64,000 nt of DNA from an uncultured Prevotella sp. (GTDB lineage: Bacteria; Bacteroidota; Bacteroidia; Bacteroidales; Bacteroidaceae). The stretch covers positions 19,724-83,723 of the forward strand of contig UQCW01000006.1 of the NCBI GenBank assembly GCA_900539625.1. The letters are read 5' to 3'. Below the pieces are notes generated by a model. That model searched no databases. It saw nothing but the letters and a program-made list of their open reading frames with translations, and was not told the DNA's origin. Shown piece after piece: positions 62,810 to 64,000 of this stretch (positions within the stretch are counted from its first letter, which is position 1; each line of letters starts with the position of its first letter). Both the position numbers and the translations under genes were made by a program.

Positions 62810-62942
62810 TGTCTAACAAGTCCGAATTTTACGATTTTACCCGTCAGAACTGAAGTGCCCCCCAAAAAAATTGTATCCAACTTTTGGGGGTCACTTCAAA
62901 CTTCGATAGGGATAATTTTCAATTTTGGGGACTTGTTAGACA
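62810..62942. repeat. 133 bp block bounded by 14 bp inverted repeats
   Basis: TGTCTAACAAGTCC (62810-62823) and its perfect complement (62929-62942) bound the gap between convergent KAP and mobC genes; the right arm contains the mobC stop codon. The block encloses a 48 bp IS3-like remnant. It could be a bidirectional terminator, a mini-transposable element, or an insertion scar. Confidence 0.6.
62851..62898. mobile_element. IS3-like end-to-end remnant, 48 bp
   Basis: TGAAGTGCCCCCCAAAA and the complement of TGAAGTGACCCCCAAAAG face each other over a 15-base centre, with outward TG...CA ends. AAC occurs directly outside on both sides (62848-62850 and 62899-62901), a 3 bp duplication as IS3-family elements make. 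CCCAAAAGTTGGATAC on the minus strand is IS3-like. All internal DNA is missing. Confidence 0.55.
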
Positions 62943-64000
62943 GTCTCATTATCTGGTAGCAGTTTACACAGCACCGGATCGTTTTTGATACGCTCCAGTT
63001 CCTCCTGCACAATCTGCTTCACCTCTTCCTTGATGCGCCGGTAGTTCGCCTGCACCGTTTCCTTCATGCGGTCGTTGCCGTCCTCGTCCGTGAAGTTTGT
63101 AATGACGGGAATTTTCTTGTAGGCACTTTCTTCCCGTTTCACCTTTTCGGCATCCACCACAATCTCGCAATGAAAAATCTTCTGCTCGATACGCTCGTTG
63201 AAGTTGTCGGATACAGAACCGACAAACATTCCCTGCGTAAGCCCGGAAATCTTACTCGGTGGAATGAGCGCGTCCATCTGCGTGTTGATGGAGGTGGAAA
63301 CATCCTGCCGGTTGATGGAGATGGACTGCCGTTTCTGCAACACCTTACCGAACCGCTCGGAGAGCGTCTTGGCTGTTTCCCCCACCACCTGACCGGAGAA
63401 AATATTGCCGACAGTGTTCATCACCACTTTCGCCTCTTTGTCCCCGTAGTCACGCACTAACTGGCTGAAATCCTGAAAGCCCAGACACACGGCAACCTTG
63501 TTGCTTCGGGCGGTAGCTATAAGATTGTCCAACCCTTTGAAGTATATTGTGGGCAACTCGTCGATGATGACCGATGACTTCAGCATCCCCTTCTTGTTGA
63601 TGAGCTTCACGATACGGGAATTATACAGACCGAGTGCCGCACCGTAGATATTCTGACGGTCGGGATTGTTACCCACGCAGAGGATTTTCGGCTCTTCGGG
63701 ATTGTTGATGTCCAGCGTAAACTCGCTGTCTGACATCACCCAGTAGAGCTGCGGTGAAATCATCCTCGAAAGCGGGATTTTTGCCGACGCTATCTGACCC
63801 ATGAGCTGCTCCGCAGCCCCTCCAAGCCACGCATCCATGAACGGCGAAAGGTAGTTCTCCAGCTCCGGATAAGAGGTCAGTATCGGAAATATATCCTCGT
63901 AACGGCGGTTCAGAAACTCGATAGCATGGGGAAACGTGCAAAACTTCCCGTTCTGATAGATTTTGAGATACCAGATAATACTGGCAAACAGAATGATAGG
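62936..64000 (-). CDS. mobC: Conjugative coupling protein MobC/TraG (5' end cut by window)
   Basis: VirD4/TraG-type coupling proteins link the relaxosome to the type IV secretion channel. The frame is open to the right edge; 354 C-terminal residues are visible. VIIDELPTIYFKGLDNLIAT is the Walker B region with the conserved acidic pair, followed by RSNKVAVCLGFQDFSQLVRD (the Q-containing motif) and NIFSGQVVGETAKTLSERFG, as in the TraM-recognition (TraG C-terminal) domain. The Walker A part lies outside the window. It is convergent with the cargo genes, and its stop codon sits in the right 14 bp repeat. Confidence 0.88.
   Translation of the reverse strand, partial: PIILFASIIWYLKIYQNGKFCTFPHAIEFLNRRYEDIFPILTSYPELENYLSPFMDAWLGGAAEQLMGQIASAKIPLSRMISPQLYWVMSDSEFTLDINNPEEPKILCVGNNPDRQNIYGAALGLYNSRIVKLINKKGMLKSSVIIDELPTIYFKGLDNLIATARSNKVAVCLGFQDFSQLVRDYGDKEAKVVMNTVGNIFSGQVVGETAKTLSERFGKVLQKRQSISINRQDVSTSINTQMDALIPPSKISGLTQGMFVGSVSDNFNERIEQKIFHCEIVVDAEKVKREESAYKKIPVITNFTDEDGNDRMKETVQANYRRIKEEVKQIVQEELERIKNDPVLCKLLPDNETV

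Larger units (their letters stand above)
36608..64000. mobile_element. CTnDOT-family integrative conjugative element (left part)
   Basis: From the att core to the right edge: int, orf1-like, HTH genes, xis2c/xis2d, orf3, exc, RteR-like RNA, DUF1896, methylase/helicase, tetQ-rteA-rteB, rteC, then cargo and a mobC/traG gene. This order is that of CTnDOT/CTnERL. Composition is mosaic: GC-rich from 36.9 to 50.3 kb, AT-rich at tetQ-rteA, intermediate in rteB-rteC, and AT-rich again in the 58.1-62.9 kb cargo. The tra region and right end are not in the window. Confidence 0.93.

Overview
The window looks like a chromosome segment of a Bacteroidota bacterium, most likely Prevotella sensu lato (genus inferred from overall protein character). 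Supporting signs are promoters of the Bacteroidota type (TTTG, about 19 bp, TAnnTTTG) seen repeatedly, few Shine-Dalgarno sites, and an ilv operon carrying an acyl-ACP thioesterase. From about 36.6 kb to the right edge an integrative conjugative element (ICE) of the CTnDOT family is inserted, and its far end is not reached.

Region 1 (1-36.6 kb) is core genome. It holds the 3' part of secA, groES-groEL, an EamA exporter and a SprT-like protein. A minus-strand block follows: mtaB, a family 2 glycosyltransferase, an RsmI-like methylase and a sodium:solute symporter. After a small acidic lipoprotein on the plus strand come the branched-chain amino acid operon ilvD-ilvB-ilvN-thioesterase-ilvC, then coaX-porin-lptC behind one good promoter. 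ppiD, a small beta-barrel protein, mfd, terC, a fused feoA-feoB with a Cys-rich linker, folD and ffh complete it. Two unusual intergenic signatures recur: clusters of 20-22 bp tandem repeats at four sites with four different sequences, and a dispersed palindromic motif (TAAGTAATGG-like, seven copies in 21 kb, all in one orientation).

Region 2 (36.6-58.1 kb) is the ICE integration, excision and regulation half. A GTAACTTTGC core, which matches the CTnDOT target consensus GTAnnTTTGC, forms the -7 box of ffh and marks the junction. Then come a 411-residue IntDOT-type integrase, small HTH proteins (xis2c/xis2d type), orf3, the topoisomerase exc, a probable RteR small RNA, a DUF1896 protein and a 1,938-residue methylase/helicase. 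Next is the tetracycline-inducible tetQ-rteA-rteB operon with a visible leader peptide and a hairpin covering the ribosome binding site. A strongly structured RNA candidate, a RibD/DHFR-like protein and rteC follow.

Region 3 (58.1-62.9 kb) is AT-rich cargo: a DUF4143-type ATPase and a 1,084-residue KAP-type P-loop NTPase with two membrane segments between its Walker motifs. The pair is a candidate, unproven defence or exclusion module. A 133 bp inverted-repeat block containing a 48 bp IS3-like end-to-end remnant separates it from the convergent 3' end of a TraG/MobC coupling protein, which runs off the right edge.
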